From Brevundimonas sp. LM2 (GTDB taxonomy: Bacteria; Pseudomonadota; Alphaproteobacteria; Caulobacterales; Caulobacteraceae), in the NCBI RefSeq assembly GCF_002002865.1, contig NZ_CP019508.1:3142501-3206500 (forward strand): 64,000 bases of DNA, read 5' to 3'. Made by a program: the position numbers and the translations under genes. Positions 9,411 through 17,888 of the stretch are shown here, piece by piece (positions within the stretch are counted from its first letter, which is position 1; every line of letters begins with the position of its first letter). A model generated the notes under the pieces. That model was not told the DNA's origin. It was given only the letters and a program-made list of their open reading frames with translations, and searched no databases.

Positions 9411-9560
9411 TCAGGTCAGCTGCATCCACGCCGCTCCGGAGAGCAGAAGCACGAGTACGCTGAGGGTAAGGGTGATCATGGCGGCGGGCGCGCCGGAGGG
9501 GGCCGCGGCGGCGATGCGCGCGGTGGGTCGGGTCGAGGGGTAGCGGGTGCGGTGGCTCAC
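9411..9560 (-). CDS. ilv operon leader peptide
   Basis: Short frame ending in a run rich in the operon's end products: MITLTLSVLVLLLSG, with one Ile, six Leu and two Val in 15 residues. The GTG at 9560 (49 residues) is preferred because AGGAG sits about 6 nt upstream. An internal ATG at 9479 would give only 22 residues and has no clear ribosome-binding site. Codons for Leu and Val lie just before the antiterminator segment. Stalling there would expose it and let transcription reach ilvD, whereas completing translation would cover it and favour the terminator. Confidence 0.75.
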   Translation of the reverse strand: MSHRTRYPSTRPTARIAAAAPSGAPAAMITLTLSVLVLLLSGAAWMQLT

Positions 9561-9685
9561 GGCCGGCTCCTGATTGCCGCGCCATAAGGCCAGAAACCGT
9601 AGCGCTGCGCAAGAGGCGCTGGAAGAAACTTCCAAGACGCAGGGTCTACCGTCGGTTCACCGGTAAAATTACCCCGTGACGCGTC

Positions 9686-10189
9686 TCAACGGGTGAAAAC
9701 AACCGTTTGCGCGGGGCTGCCGGGTCGAAATACGACGGTGCGCGTGACGCCGGCGGCGCGGATGTTGACCTGCTGTTCCTGATCGTCGTGCACGCCGGGG
9801 AAGAAATCGAGATCGACCCGCACCGTCCGGACCGCCCCGCCCGCCGTCCCCGTCCCGGCGAAGTCGACCCGGATATTGTCTCCGGCCAGATCAGTCTCTT
9901 CATGATCCAGGTCGATCCGTTCGCCGTTGACCTCGAGCCGGAAGCGGCGGTCGAGATGCGCTTCCAGCGCCGAGACGGCGGCTGGGTCGTCCAGGGTCGG
10001 CTGGGCGTCCGGAGCGACCGTGACCAGCGCGGGCTCCACGTCATGGGCGGCGAAGCGGTGGGTGACGGTGACGCCGCCGGTCGCCGGGTCGATCACCACC
10101 ACCGTCAGCCCCCCGTGGCCGCGGTGGGCCAGGGTCGGGGTGGCCAGCATCATCGCGGCCGCCATGAGGGAGAGGCCCAGCCGCCTCAT
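9686..10189 (-). CDS. secreted DUF6702-like protein
   Basis: A 167-residue exported protein with an N-terminal signal peptide (MRRLGLSLMAAAMMLATPTLA, cleavage probably before HRGHGG). The mature part is acidic and beta-rich with conserved-looking segments VTHRFAAHDVE, ALEAHLDRRFRLEVNGERI and DFFPGVHDDQEQQVNI. This matches my recollection of the DUF6702 family, whose function is unknown. The ATG overlaps the TGA of the M1 peptidase gene by 4 nt (10186-10189), so the two are made together. It probably acts with or alongside the peptidase in the periplasm, but no direct role can be assigned. Confidence 0.75.
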   Translation of the reverse strand: MRRLGLSLMAAAMMLATPTLAHRGHGGLTVVVIDPATGGVTVTHRFAAHDVEPALVTVAPDAQPTLDDPAAVSALEAHLDRRFRLEVNGERIDLDHEETDLAGDNIRVDFAGTGTAGGAVRTVRVDLDFFPGVHDDQEQQVNIRAAGVTRTVVFRPGSPAQTVVFTR

Positions 10190-12585
10190 GGCGTCACCGC
10201 CCGGGGGCGCAGGCTGTCGGGCGTGACCCGGCGGTCGTCGTCGCGCATCCGGTTGGGGGCCTGGGGGCCCTGGGGCGCCAGGGGGACCAGACTGGGCTGG
10301 ATCGATTGCGGGAAGCCGTTGTTGGCGCGGTCGGCGTCGGCGGTCTCCCACAGGGGATCGACCTCGGCCGAGACCAGGGTCTTGGACGACACATGCTGCC
10401 AGGTCACGGTCTGGCTGTTGCGCCGCCAGACCTCGGCGGGGATGCGCACGATCTCGTCCGAGCCGTCCGACCAGTTCAGCTTCAGGATCACCGGCATCAC
10501 CAGCCCGCCCCGGTTGGAGAAGGTGAAGCGATAGACGTTGTCGTCGAAGGTCAGGGCCTGGCGGCGGTTGGCGTCAGCCTCCGCGGCGGTGCGAGCCTTG
10601 GCGGCGTCGCGGCGCTCGGTGGCCGTGACGGTGAAGGCGTCGGTCTCGTCATAGTAGTCGCGGACCGACGGATCGCGCTCGGTCACGGTTTCGATGCCCC
10701 GGTTGTTGACCACGGTGCGCGATTCCGGCTCGGCCTCGAAGCGTGCGCGGGCGGCGCGGGCGCGGGCCTCGGGGTCGGCGGACTCCAGCGACACGGCGAT
10801 GACCTTGTCCAGCGAGATGTCGACGTGGTCGGTGGTGTAGAACCAGCCGCGCCAGAACCAGTCCAGGTCCATGCCCGAGGACTCTTCCATGGTGCGGAAG
10901 AAGTCGTAGGGGGTCGGCCGCTTGAAGGCCCAGCGCTGCGAGTATTCGCGGAAGGCCCGGTCGAACAGCTCGCGGCCCATGACCGTCTCGCGCAGGATGT
11001 TCAGGGCCGTCGCCGGCTTGGCGTAGGCGTTGTTGCCGAACTGCAGGATGCTGTCCGACTGAGTCATGACCGGCACCTGGTTCTCGGAGATCATGTATTC
11101 GACGATCTGGCGCGGCTCGCCCCGGGCGGGGAAGTCGGCGTCCCACAGCTTTTCGGCCTGATACTGCAGGAAGCTGTTCAGCCCCTCGTCCATCCAGGTC
11201 CACTGGCGTTCGTCGGAGTTGATGATCATCGGGAAATAGGTGTGGCCCACCTCATGGATGATGACCCCGATCAGCCCGGCCTTGGTCCGCTCGGTATAGG
11301 TCAGGCTGCCGTCGTCGCCCCGCAGCGGGCGCGGCCCGTTGAAGGTGATCATCGGATATTCCATCCCGCCGACCGGGCCGTTGACCGACTGGGCCGCGGG
11401 ATAGGGGTAGGTGATCGAGAACTGGTTGTAGACGTCCAGGGTGTGGGCCACGGCCTTGGTCGACCAGGAGTCCCAAAGGGGCCGGGCCTCCTTGGGGAAG
11501 AAGGACATGGCCATGACCACCGGGTGTTCGGCGCTGTCCTGTTCGACGCCCATGGCGTCCCAGATGAATTTGCGGCTGGAGGCGAAGGCGAAGTCGCGCA
11601 CGTTCGCGGCGGCGAAGTTCCAGGTCCGGGTTCCGGAGCGGGCGGGGCTGGCCTCGGCCGCGGCGGCCTCGGCCGGGGTCACGATATAGACGGGTTCATC
11701 GGCGGTGCGGGCCTGGTCCAGGCGCTGGCGCTGGGCGGCGGTCAGGATGTCGAGGTTCTGCAGCGCGCCGGTGGCCGAGACCTGGTGGTCGGCCGGGGCG
11801 GTGATCGAAACGTCGTAGTCGCCGAACTCCAGCGTGAACTCGCCCGATCCCAGGAATTGTGCGTTGTGCCAGCCCTCATAGTCCGAATAGACCGCCAGTC
11901 GCGGGAACCACTGGGCCGCCAGGAAGATGCAGTTGCCGTCCTCCCAGGCCTTGGTGAAACACTCATAGCCGCTGCGCCCGCCGACGACATTGGTCTCGGG
12001 CAGCGGCAGGGTGAAGGCGATGGTGAAGGTGAAGGTCTCGCCGGTGCCCAGCGTCTGGGGCAGGTCGATGCGCAGCAGGGAGTCGGTGATCGAGAACGGC
12101 AGGTCCCGGCCGTCCGCCCCCGTGATCTTCAGATCGTTGAACCCGCCCTCCCATTCCTGGAAACGCTGCACCCGCACGACCTCGTTGACGGACAGGGTGG
12201 TGTCGGAGCCGACCGTGCGGCTGCGTTCGGCCAGGGAGGCGCGGCGATAGTTCTGCTGGTCCAGCAGCAGCCACAGATAGCCCAGCCGGTCCGGCGAATT
12301 GTTGGTGTAGGTGACCGTCTCGGTGCCCGTCAGGGTGCGATCACCCTCGTCCAGCGCGACGTCGATTTCGTAATCGACCTTCTGCTGCCAGTAGCGATGC
12401 CCCGGGGCCCCCGAGGCGTTGCGATAGTCGGTGGGGGTGGGCCAGTCCTCGCCCTCGAACTGGCGGAACTTGTCCTCGAAGGTGCCGGTCGTCTGCTGGA
12501 TCGGGCCGACGCTGACCTGGGCCGACGCCGCCGTTCCGCCCATCGCGACGACCGCGGCAAGCGCCGCCAACATCCATCCACGCAT
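10186..12585 (-). CDS. secreted M1-family zinc metallopeptidase
   Basis: Aminopeptidase-N-type (gluzincin) protein of 799 residues with a Sec signal peptide ending near ASAQ. The zinc site is HEVGH at about 444-448 with the second Glu 19 residues after the last His (WTWMDEGLNSF), the M1 pattern HEXXH-X18-E. A GAMEN-like GGMEYP loop lies about 45 residues upstream, as expected for the aminopeptidase active site. The ATG at 12585 is chosen over a TTG two codons earlier. The gene is co-translated with the downstream DUF6702 gene. The substrate is unknown; peptide scavenging in the periplasm is the simplest guess. Confidence 0.92.
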   Translation of the reverse strand: MRGWMLAALAAVVAMGGTAASAQVSVGPIQQTTGTFEDKFRQFEGEDWPTPTDYRNASGAPGHRYWQQKVDYEIDVALDEGDRTLTGTETVTYTNNSPDRLGYLWLLLDQQNYRRASLAERSRTVGSDTTLSVNEVVRVQRFQEWEGGFNDLKITGADGRDLPFSITDSLLRIDLPQTLGTGETFTFTIAFTLPLPETNVVGGRSGYECFTKAWEDGNCIFLAAQWFPRLAVYSDYEGWHNAQFLGSGEFTLEFGDYDVSITAPADHQVSATGALQNLDILTAAQRQRLDQARTADEPVYIVTPAEAAAAEASPARSGTRTWNFAAANVRDFAFASSRKFIWDAMGVEQDSAEHPVVMAMSFFPKEARPLWDSWSTKAVAHTLDVYNQFSITYPYPAAQSVNGPVGGMEYPMITFNGPRPLRGDDGSLTYTERTKAGLIGVIIHEVGHTYFPMIINSDERQWTWMDEGLNSFLQYQAEKLWDADFPARGEPRQIVEYMISENQVPVMTQSDSILQFGNNAYAKPATALNILRETVMGRELFDRAFREYSQRWAFKRPTPYDFFRTMEESSGMDLDWFWRGWFYTTDHVDISLDKVIAVSLESADPEARARAARARFEAEPESRTVVNNRGIETVTERDPSVRDYYDETDAFTVTATERRDAAKARTAAEADANRRQALTFDDNVYRFTFSNRGGLVMPVILKLNWSDGSDEIVRIPAEVWRRNSQTVTWQHVSSKTLVSAEVDPLWETADADRANNGFPQSIQPSLVPLAPQGPQAPNRMRDDDRRVTPDSLRPRAVTP

Positions 12586-12673
12586 CCGCAAGCCCCGTCC
12601 GTCTTCAAAAGTTCACGGCGGACCTTAAAGCCGGAGGCACGCCACGCAAGCGGAGCCGGGCCCGTTGGTCCGC

Positions 12674-13276
12674 TCAGCCGTCGACCAGGTCCTGAAGGAT
12701 CTTCGCGACACGGGTCTTCAACCGCTCGCACTGGTCCGGGGTCATGTTCAGCCCGCCCGACAGGTCCCGACTGACGGTCAGCCCCATCATCATGCCCGCC
12801 GCGATGCGGACGCGGATCTCGGCGTCCTCGCCGCCGACCCAGGCGATGAAGGGCTCGTAGAAGGTCTCGCGCGACGCCCGCTGGATCACCTCGGCGGCCT
12901 TGGGCGAGGCGATCGACCGAAGCATCAGCAGCAGCCAGGCCAGCTTGCCCTCCTTGCGCGCGCCATAGACGATGTCGTGGGCCATGCGCTCGCCGAAGGT
13001 GGCCCGGTCGCCCTCGGTCAGGTCGGCGCCCGTGCCGCAGCCGTCCATCACCGCGCGGAACAGTTCTTCCTTGGAGCCGAAATAGCGGCTGATCAGCGCC
13101 GGATCGACGCCGACTTCGCCCGCCACATCCCGGATACCGACCTGATCATAGCTCTCAGCCGAAAACCGACGCGTGGCGGCGTCCAGAATGGCCTCGCGCG
13201 TGGCGGCAGCATTTCTCGGTCGGCAGGCGACGAAACTCAAGTTGATCTCCTCTAGCCCCGCATTAGCTATGGCCAT
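12674..13276 (-). CDS. TetR-family repressor, probable regulator of the RND pump
   Basis: DNA-binding regulator of 200 residues. The N-terminal helix-turn-helix spans about residues 22-65 (ILDAATRRFSAESYDQVGIRD, then VGVDPALISRYFGSKEELF), and a typical variable all-helical ligand domain follows, ending QDLVDG. The ATG at 13276 directly abuts the inverted-repeat operator; an in-frame upstream start would run into it. The gene is divergent from the adaptor-permease-channel operon at 13403, and such regulators usually repress both themselves and the pump. Its inducer cannot be read from the sequence. Confidence 0.9.
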   Translation of the reverse strand: MAIANAGLEEINLSFVACRPRNAAATREAILDAATRRFSAESYDQVGIRDVAGEVGVDPALISRYFGSKEELFRAVMDGCGTGADLTEGDRATFGERMAHDIVYGARKEGKLAWLLLMLRSIASPKAAEVIQRASRETFYEPFIAWVGGEDAEIRVRIAAGMMMGLTVSRDLSGGLNMTPDQCERLKTRVAKILQDLVDG

Positions 13277-13333
13277 GTCATCGCCTGTTGACAAGCGCGA
13301 CCGACACATTCATCTAAGTCAACAGGCGATGAC
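13277..13333. promoter_or_regulatory. divergent promoter with TetR operator (16-bp inverted repeat)
   Basis: A perfect 16-bp inverted repeat, GTCATCGCCTGTTGAC (13277-13292) and GTCAACAGGCGATGAC (13318-13333), is separated by 25 bp. Each arm has GTCA and TGAC at its ends and so is itself an imperfect palindrome, as expected for a TetR dimer site. The TTGAC of each arm lies where a -35 box would be. On the plus strand TTGACA (13288-13293) is followed 17 nt later by CATCTA as a weak -10. Two repressor dimers could therefore block both promoters. Confidence 0.8.
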
Positions 13334-13402
13334 CGGTCTCCCCCGACTTGCGTCCGGCCGCGCCGAAGACAGGGATTTCTACCCAAATTGGAGAGTGCGC
13401 GC

Positions 13403-14617
13403 ATGCGCAGGCTGAAGATCGTCGCCGTGTCCGTCCTTGCGACGGGCGCGCTTTATGGCTGTTCGCAACCGTCCGAGGCCCAGGGCCCGCCGCCTGCTGC
13501 ACCGGTCACGGTCGCCGTGCCCCTGGCCGAGCGCGTCGTAGACTGGGACGACTTCACCGGTCGGTTCGAGGCCACTTCCCAGGTCGAGGTCCGCGCCCGC
13601 GTCGGCGGCTTCATCCAGGCCGTTCACTTCCGCGATGGCGACTTCGTCCGCCGCGGCCAGCTGCTGTTCACCCTGGACCCGCGTCCGGCGCAGGCCCAGC
13701 TCGCCGCCGCCCAGGCCGCCCTGACCCAGGCCCAGTCGCAGTTGTCCCTGGCCCGCACCAACCTGACCCGCTCGCAAGGCCTGCTGGCCAGCCAGGCCGT
13801 CAGCCAGTCCGAGGTCGACACCAATTCAGGCGCCGTCCAGAACGCCCAGGCCGCCGTCGCCTCGGCCCAGGCCGCCGTCCGCGCGCGCCAACTGGATGTC
13901 GAATTCACCCGCGTCACCGCCCCGGCCTCCGGCCGCGTGTCCGACCGTCGGGTCGATCCGGGCAACGTCGTCGCCGGGGGCTCCTCGGCCGCCGACATCC
14001 TGACCACGATCGTCTCCTCCTCGCCGATCTATTTCGTGTTCGAGGGCTCCGAGTCCCTGCTGCTGAAGTATCAGCGCGACGCCCGCGCCGGCCGGTCGGC
14101 CCCCGTGCGCATCCGCCTGCAGGACGAGAGCGACTTCACCCGCACCGGCACGCTGGACTTCACCGACAACGCCATCGATCCGGCCTCGGGCACGATCCGT
14201 CTGCGCGCCGTCATCCCCAACGGCGACGGCTTCCTGAAGCCCGGCATGTTCGCCCAGGGCCGCGTCGCCGGCGCCGGAGCCTATGACGCCCTGCTGGTGC
14301 CGGATTCGGCCGTCGGCACGGATCAGGCGCGCCGCGTCGTCTCCGTCGTCGCCGCCGACGGCTCGGTCACCCCGACCCCGGTCCAGCTCGGACCGCTGGT
14401 CGACGGCCTGCGCGTCGTCCGCTCGGGCCTGCGCCCCACCGACCGCATCATCATCGAGGGTCTGCAGCGCGCCATGCCCGGCACCAAGATCGCCCCGACC
14501 AACGGCCGCATCGTGCGTCAGCCTCGCCAGGAGACCGTCCCGACCACGACGGCCCCGCCGGCGGCGACCGGCACCTCCGCCGCCGCCCTGACCCAATCCG
14601 TCGCCATCGGCGACTGA
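13403..14617 (+). CDS. RND efflux periplasmic adaptor (AcrA/MexA family lipoprotein)
   Basis: Membrane-fusion protein linking the inner-membrane pump to the outer-membrane channel. The 404 residues start at an ATG with GGAGAG about 8 nt upstream. A signal sequence ends at a candidate lipidated Cys20 (GALYGC). The lipoyl halves (VEVRARVGGFIQAVHFRDGDFVRRGQLLFTLD and VTAPASGRVSDRRVDPGNVV) flank an alpha-helical hairpin of repeated AQAALTQAQSQL-type segments. A beta-barrel/membrane-proximal region and a Thr/Pro/Ala-rich tail follow. It is the first gene of the pump operon, 10 nt before the permease. Confidence 0.95.
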   Translation: MRRLKIVAVSVLATGALYGCSQPSEAQGPPPAAPVTVAVPLAERVVDWDDFTGRFEATSQVEVRARVGGFIQAVHFRDGDFVRRGQLLFTLDPRPAQAQLAAAQAALTQAQSQLSLARTNLTRSQGLLASQAVSQSEVDTNSGAVQNAQAAVASAQAAVRARQLDVEFTRVTAPASGRVSDRRVDPGNVVAGGSSAADILTTIVSSSPIYFVFEGSESLLLKYQRDARAGRSAPVRIRLQDESDFTRTGTLDFTDNAIDPASGTIRLRAVIPNGDGFLKPGMFAQGRVAGAGAYDALLVPDSAVGTDQARRVVSVVAADGSVTPTPVQLGPLVDGLRVVRSGLRPTDRIIIEGLQRAMPGTKIAPTNGRIVRQPRQETVPTTTAPPAATGTSAAALTQSVAIGD

Positions 14618-14627
14618 GACCAGACGC

Positions 14628-17600
14628 ATGAACATCTCGCGCTTCTTCATCGACCGGCCGATCTTCGCCGCCGTGCTGGCGGTGTTCATCACCCTGGTCG
14701 GGATCTTCGCCTATCCGCTGCTGCCCCTGGCGCAGTATCCGGACATCGCGCCGCCCACGATCACCATCAACACCGCCTATTCCGGAGCCTCGGCCGAGAC
14801 CTTGGCCGAGACGGTGGCGGCGCCGATCGAGCAGGAGGTCAACGGCGTCGAGGGGATGCTGTACCTGTCGTCCTCCTCGACCTCGGACGGCACGGTGGCG
14901 ATCACCGTGACCTTCGAACCCGGCACCGATCTGGATAACGCCCAGGTGCTGGTCCAGAACCGGGTCGCCCTGGCCGAGCCGCGCCTGCCCGAGGCCGTCC
15001 GTCAGGTCGGCGTCATCGTCAACAAGCAGGAATCCGGCTTCCTGATGATCCTGGGCCTGACCTCGCCCGGCGACGTCCTGAACAGCGACTATATCGGCAA
15101 CTACGCCAACTCGACCCTGCGCGACCGCCTGCTCCGGATCGAGGGCGTGGGCAACGTCACCGTCTTCGGCGGCGGCAACTATTCGATGCGGGTCTGGATC
15201 GATCCGGCCAAGGCCGCCGCGCGCGGTCTGAACGCCTCCGACATCACCACCGCCCTGCGCGGCCAGAACATCCAGGCCGCCGCCGGCTCGATCGGCCAGC
15301 CCCCCTTCGCCACCAACGCCTCCGCCTTCCAGCAGCCGATCCAGGTCCAGGGGCGTCTATCCAGCCCCGAGGAATTCGCCGACATCGCCGTCAAGACCGA
15401 CGCCGACGGCCGGGTCACGCGCATCCGCGACATCGCCCGCGTCGAACTGGGTGCTCAGGACTATGGCATCCAGGGCTATTTCGACGGCGTCCGCGGCGTC
15501 GGCATCGCCGTCGTTCAGCAGCCGGGGGCCAATGCGCTCGGCACCGCCGAACGCGTCCTGGCCGAGGTCGAGGCCATCAAGGCCGACGCGCCCGCGGGTC
15601 TGGAGATCGGCGTCCCCTACAACCCGACGGAATTCGTCGCCGCCTCGGTCGAGTCGGTCCAGCACACCCTGATCGAGGCGGTCATTCTGGTCGTCCTGGT
15701 CGTGCTGATCTTCCTGCAGTCGTGGCGCGCCGCGATCATCCCGATCGTCGCCATCCCGATCGCGCTGGTCGCCACCTTCGCGGTGCAGCTGGCGCTCGGC
15801 TATTCGATCAACTCCCTGTCGCTGCTGGCCCTGGTGCTGGCGGTGGGGATCGTGGTCGATGACGCCATCGTCGTGGTCGAGAACGTCGAACGCTACGTCC
15901 GCGAGGGTCTGTCGCCCAAGGAGGCCGCCTACAAGTCCATGGAGGAGGTCTCCGGTGCCCTGATCGCCATCGGTCTGGTGCTGGTGGCCGTGTTCATCCC
16001 GACCATGTTCGTGCCGGGCATCCCGGGCATCTTCTACCGCCAGTTCGCCGTCACCATCGCGGCGGCGACCGTGGTCTCCCTATTCGTCTCCCTGACGCTG
16101 TCGCCGGCCATGGCCGCCCTGCTGCTCAAGCCGCACCAGCACCATGACGAGGCCGCCCCGCGTCCCCGCACGGCCTTCGGCAAGGCGAAATACTACGCCG
16201 GCTGGGGCGGACGGAAGTTCAACGAGGGCTTCGACTGGCTGTCCGACCGCTACGGCCGTCTGACCGCGCGTCTGGTCCGGACCGTGGCCCTGGTGCTGGT
16301 CGTCTACGTCGGCCTGCTGGGCCTGACGGCCTGGCGTCTGATCGACACCCCCTCCGGCTTCATCCCCGAGCAGGATCAGGGCTATCTGATCGGCGTCGTG
16401 CAGCTGCCGGCCGGCTCCTCGCTGGAGCGGACCAATGCGGTGATGGACCGGGCCCGGGTCATCATCGAGGGCACCGAAGGCGTCGACGGCACCGTGGCCT
16501 TCGCCGGTCTGGACGGGACCAGCTTCTCGTTCGGGTCTAATGCCGCGACCATCTTCGTGCGCCTGAACGACTATGAGGACCGCACGACGCGCGAGACCAC
16601 GGCGACCGCCCTGGCCGGGGCCATCACCGGGGCCGCCTCCGGCATCCAGAACGCCAACATCTTCGTCATCGCCCCGCCCTCGGTTCAGGGGCTGGGAACC
16701 GGCAACGGCTTCGCCATGATGGTCCAGGACACGTCCGCGGCCGGCTATGGCGCGCTGGAAGGGGCCACCTATGCGATGATGGGCGCGGCGGCCGCGGCCC
16801 CGACCCAGGTGCAGCAGGTGTTCTCGACCTACAACACCGGTTCGCCGCGCATCGAGGCCGACGTCGACCGCGACCGGGCCCTGATGATGGGCGTCCAGCC
16901 CTCGGCCGTGTTCGAGACCATGGGCATCTATCTGGGATCGTCCTACGTCAACGACTTCAATATGCTGGGCCGGACCTTCCGGGTCACCGCCCAGGCCGAG
17001 CCGGCCTATCGCGACGACATGGCCGACATCGCCAACCTGAAGGTCCGCTCCGAGAGCGGGGCCATGGTGCCGCTGGGCTCGGTGGCGACCCTGCGCGAAA
17101 GCGCGGGTCCGTCGCGGATCGTCCGCTACAACCTGTTCCCGGCGGCCGAGCTGCAGGGCCAGGGCGCGCCCGGCGTCTCGTCCGGCGAGGCCCTGGGCAT
17201 CATGGAAGAGATGGCGGCCCAGGCCCTGCCGCCCGGCTTCTCCTACGAGTGGACCGGCCTGGCCTATCAGGAGAAACAGGCGGCGGGCGGGGCGACGATC
17301 ATCTTCGTGGTCGCGGTGCTGCTGGTCTTCCTGGTGCTGGCCGCCCAGTACGAGGCCTTCACTCTGCCGCTGGCGGTCATCCTGATCGTGCCGATGTGTC
17401 TGCTGGCGGCCATGCTGGGGGTCAACGCCCTGGGGCTGGACAACAACATCCTGGTCCAGGTCGGGCTGGTGGTGCTGATCGCCCTGGCGGCCAAGAACGC
17501 CATCCTGATCGTGGAGTTCGCCAAGCAGCAGGAAGAGCACGGCATGGACCGCTGGGACGCCGCCGTCGCGGCCGCCCGGATCCGGCTGCGCCCGATCCTG

Positions 17601-17888
17601 ATGACCTCCTTCGCCTTCATCCTGGGCGTGTTGCCCCTGGTGCTGGCCGATGGAGCCGGGGCCGAGATGCGTCAGTCGCTGGGCGCCGCCGTGTTCTTCG
17701 GCATGATCGGGGTCACCGTCTTCGGTCTGCTGTTCACCCCGGTCTTCTACGTGATCTGCCGCGGCCTGGCCGCCCGGATCCCGCAGACGCCGACCAAGCC
17801 CTCGGAGACGCCCACCACGGGCGCCCCCTATGGCTCCCACGAACCGGCGCCCGCGCACACCGCGCCGCGCACGGGAGACGCCGCATGA
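14628..17888 (+). CDS. RND efflux permease (HAE1 family, AcrB/MexB-like)
   Basis: Proton-driven inner-membrane drug exporter of 1086 residues, slightly longer than AcrB (1049) because of a C-terminal hydrophilic tail. It begins MNISRFFIDRPIFAAVLAVF and has PLAQYPDIAPPTI. The TM4 proton relay carries LALVLAVGIVVDDAIVVVENVER with the paired Asp residues, and LDNNILVQVGLVVLIALAAKNAILIVEFAK supplies the TM10 Lys. There are two large periplasmic loops between TM1-2 and TM7-8. It is flanked by its adaptor and channel genes; the 3' end overlaps the channel gene by 4 nt. Substrates cannot be predicted from sequence alone. Confidence 0.96.
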   Translation: MNISRFFIDRPIFAAVLAVFITLVGIFAYPLLPLAQYPDIAPPTITINTAYSGASAETLAETVAAPIEQEVNGVEGMLYLSSSSTSDGTVAITVTFEPGTDLDNAQVLVQNRVALAEPRLPEAVRQVGVIVNKQESGFLMILGLTSPGDVLNSDYIGNYANSTLRDRLLRIEGVGNVTVFGGGNYSMRVWIDPAKAAARGLNASDITTALRGQNIQAAAGSIGQPPFATNASAFQQPIQVQGRLSSPEEFADIAVKTDADGRVTRIRDIARVELGAQDYGIQGYFDGVRGVGIAVVQQPGANALGTAERVLAEVEAIKADAPAGLEIGVPYNPTEFVAASVESVQHTLIEAVILVVLVVLIFLQSWRAAIIPIVAIPIALVATFAVQLALGYSINSLSLLALVLAVGIVVDDAIVVVENVERYVREGLSPKEAAYKSMEEVSGALIAIGLVLVAVFIPTMFVPGIPGIFYRQFAVTIAAATVVSLFVSLTLSPAMAALLLKPHQHHDEAAPRPRTAFGKAKYYAGWGGRKFNEGFDWLSDRYGRLTARLVRTVALVLVVYVGLLGLTAWRLIDTPSGFIPEQDQGYLIGVVQLPAGSSLERTNAVMDRARVIIEGTEGVDGTVAFAGLDGTSFSFGSNAATIFVRLNDYEDRTTRETTATALAGAITGAASGIQNANIFVIAPPSVQGLGTGNGFAMMVQDTSAAGYGALEGATYAMMGAAAAAPTQVQQVFSTYNTGSPRIEADVDRDRALMMGVQPSAVFETMGIYLGSSYVNDFNMLGRTFRVTAQAEPAYRDDMADIANLKVRSESGAMVPLGSVATLRESAGPSRIVRYNLFPAAELQGQGAPGVSSGEALGIMEEMAAQALPPGFSYEWTGLAYQEKQAAGGATIIFVVAVLLVFLVLAAQYEAFTLPLAVILIVPMCLLAAMLGVNALGLDNNILVQVGLVVLIALAAKNAILIVEFAKQQEEHGMDRWDAAVAAARIRLRPILMTSFAFILGVLPLVLADGAGAEMRQSLGAAVFFGMIGVTVFGLLFTPVFYVICRGLAARIPQTPTKPSETPTTGAPYGSHEPAPAHTAPRTGDAA

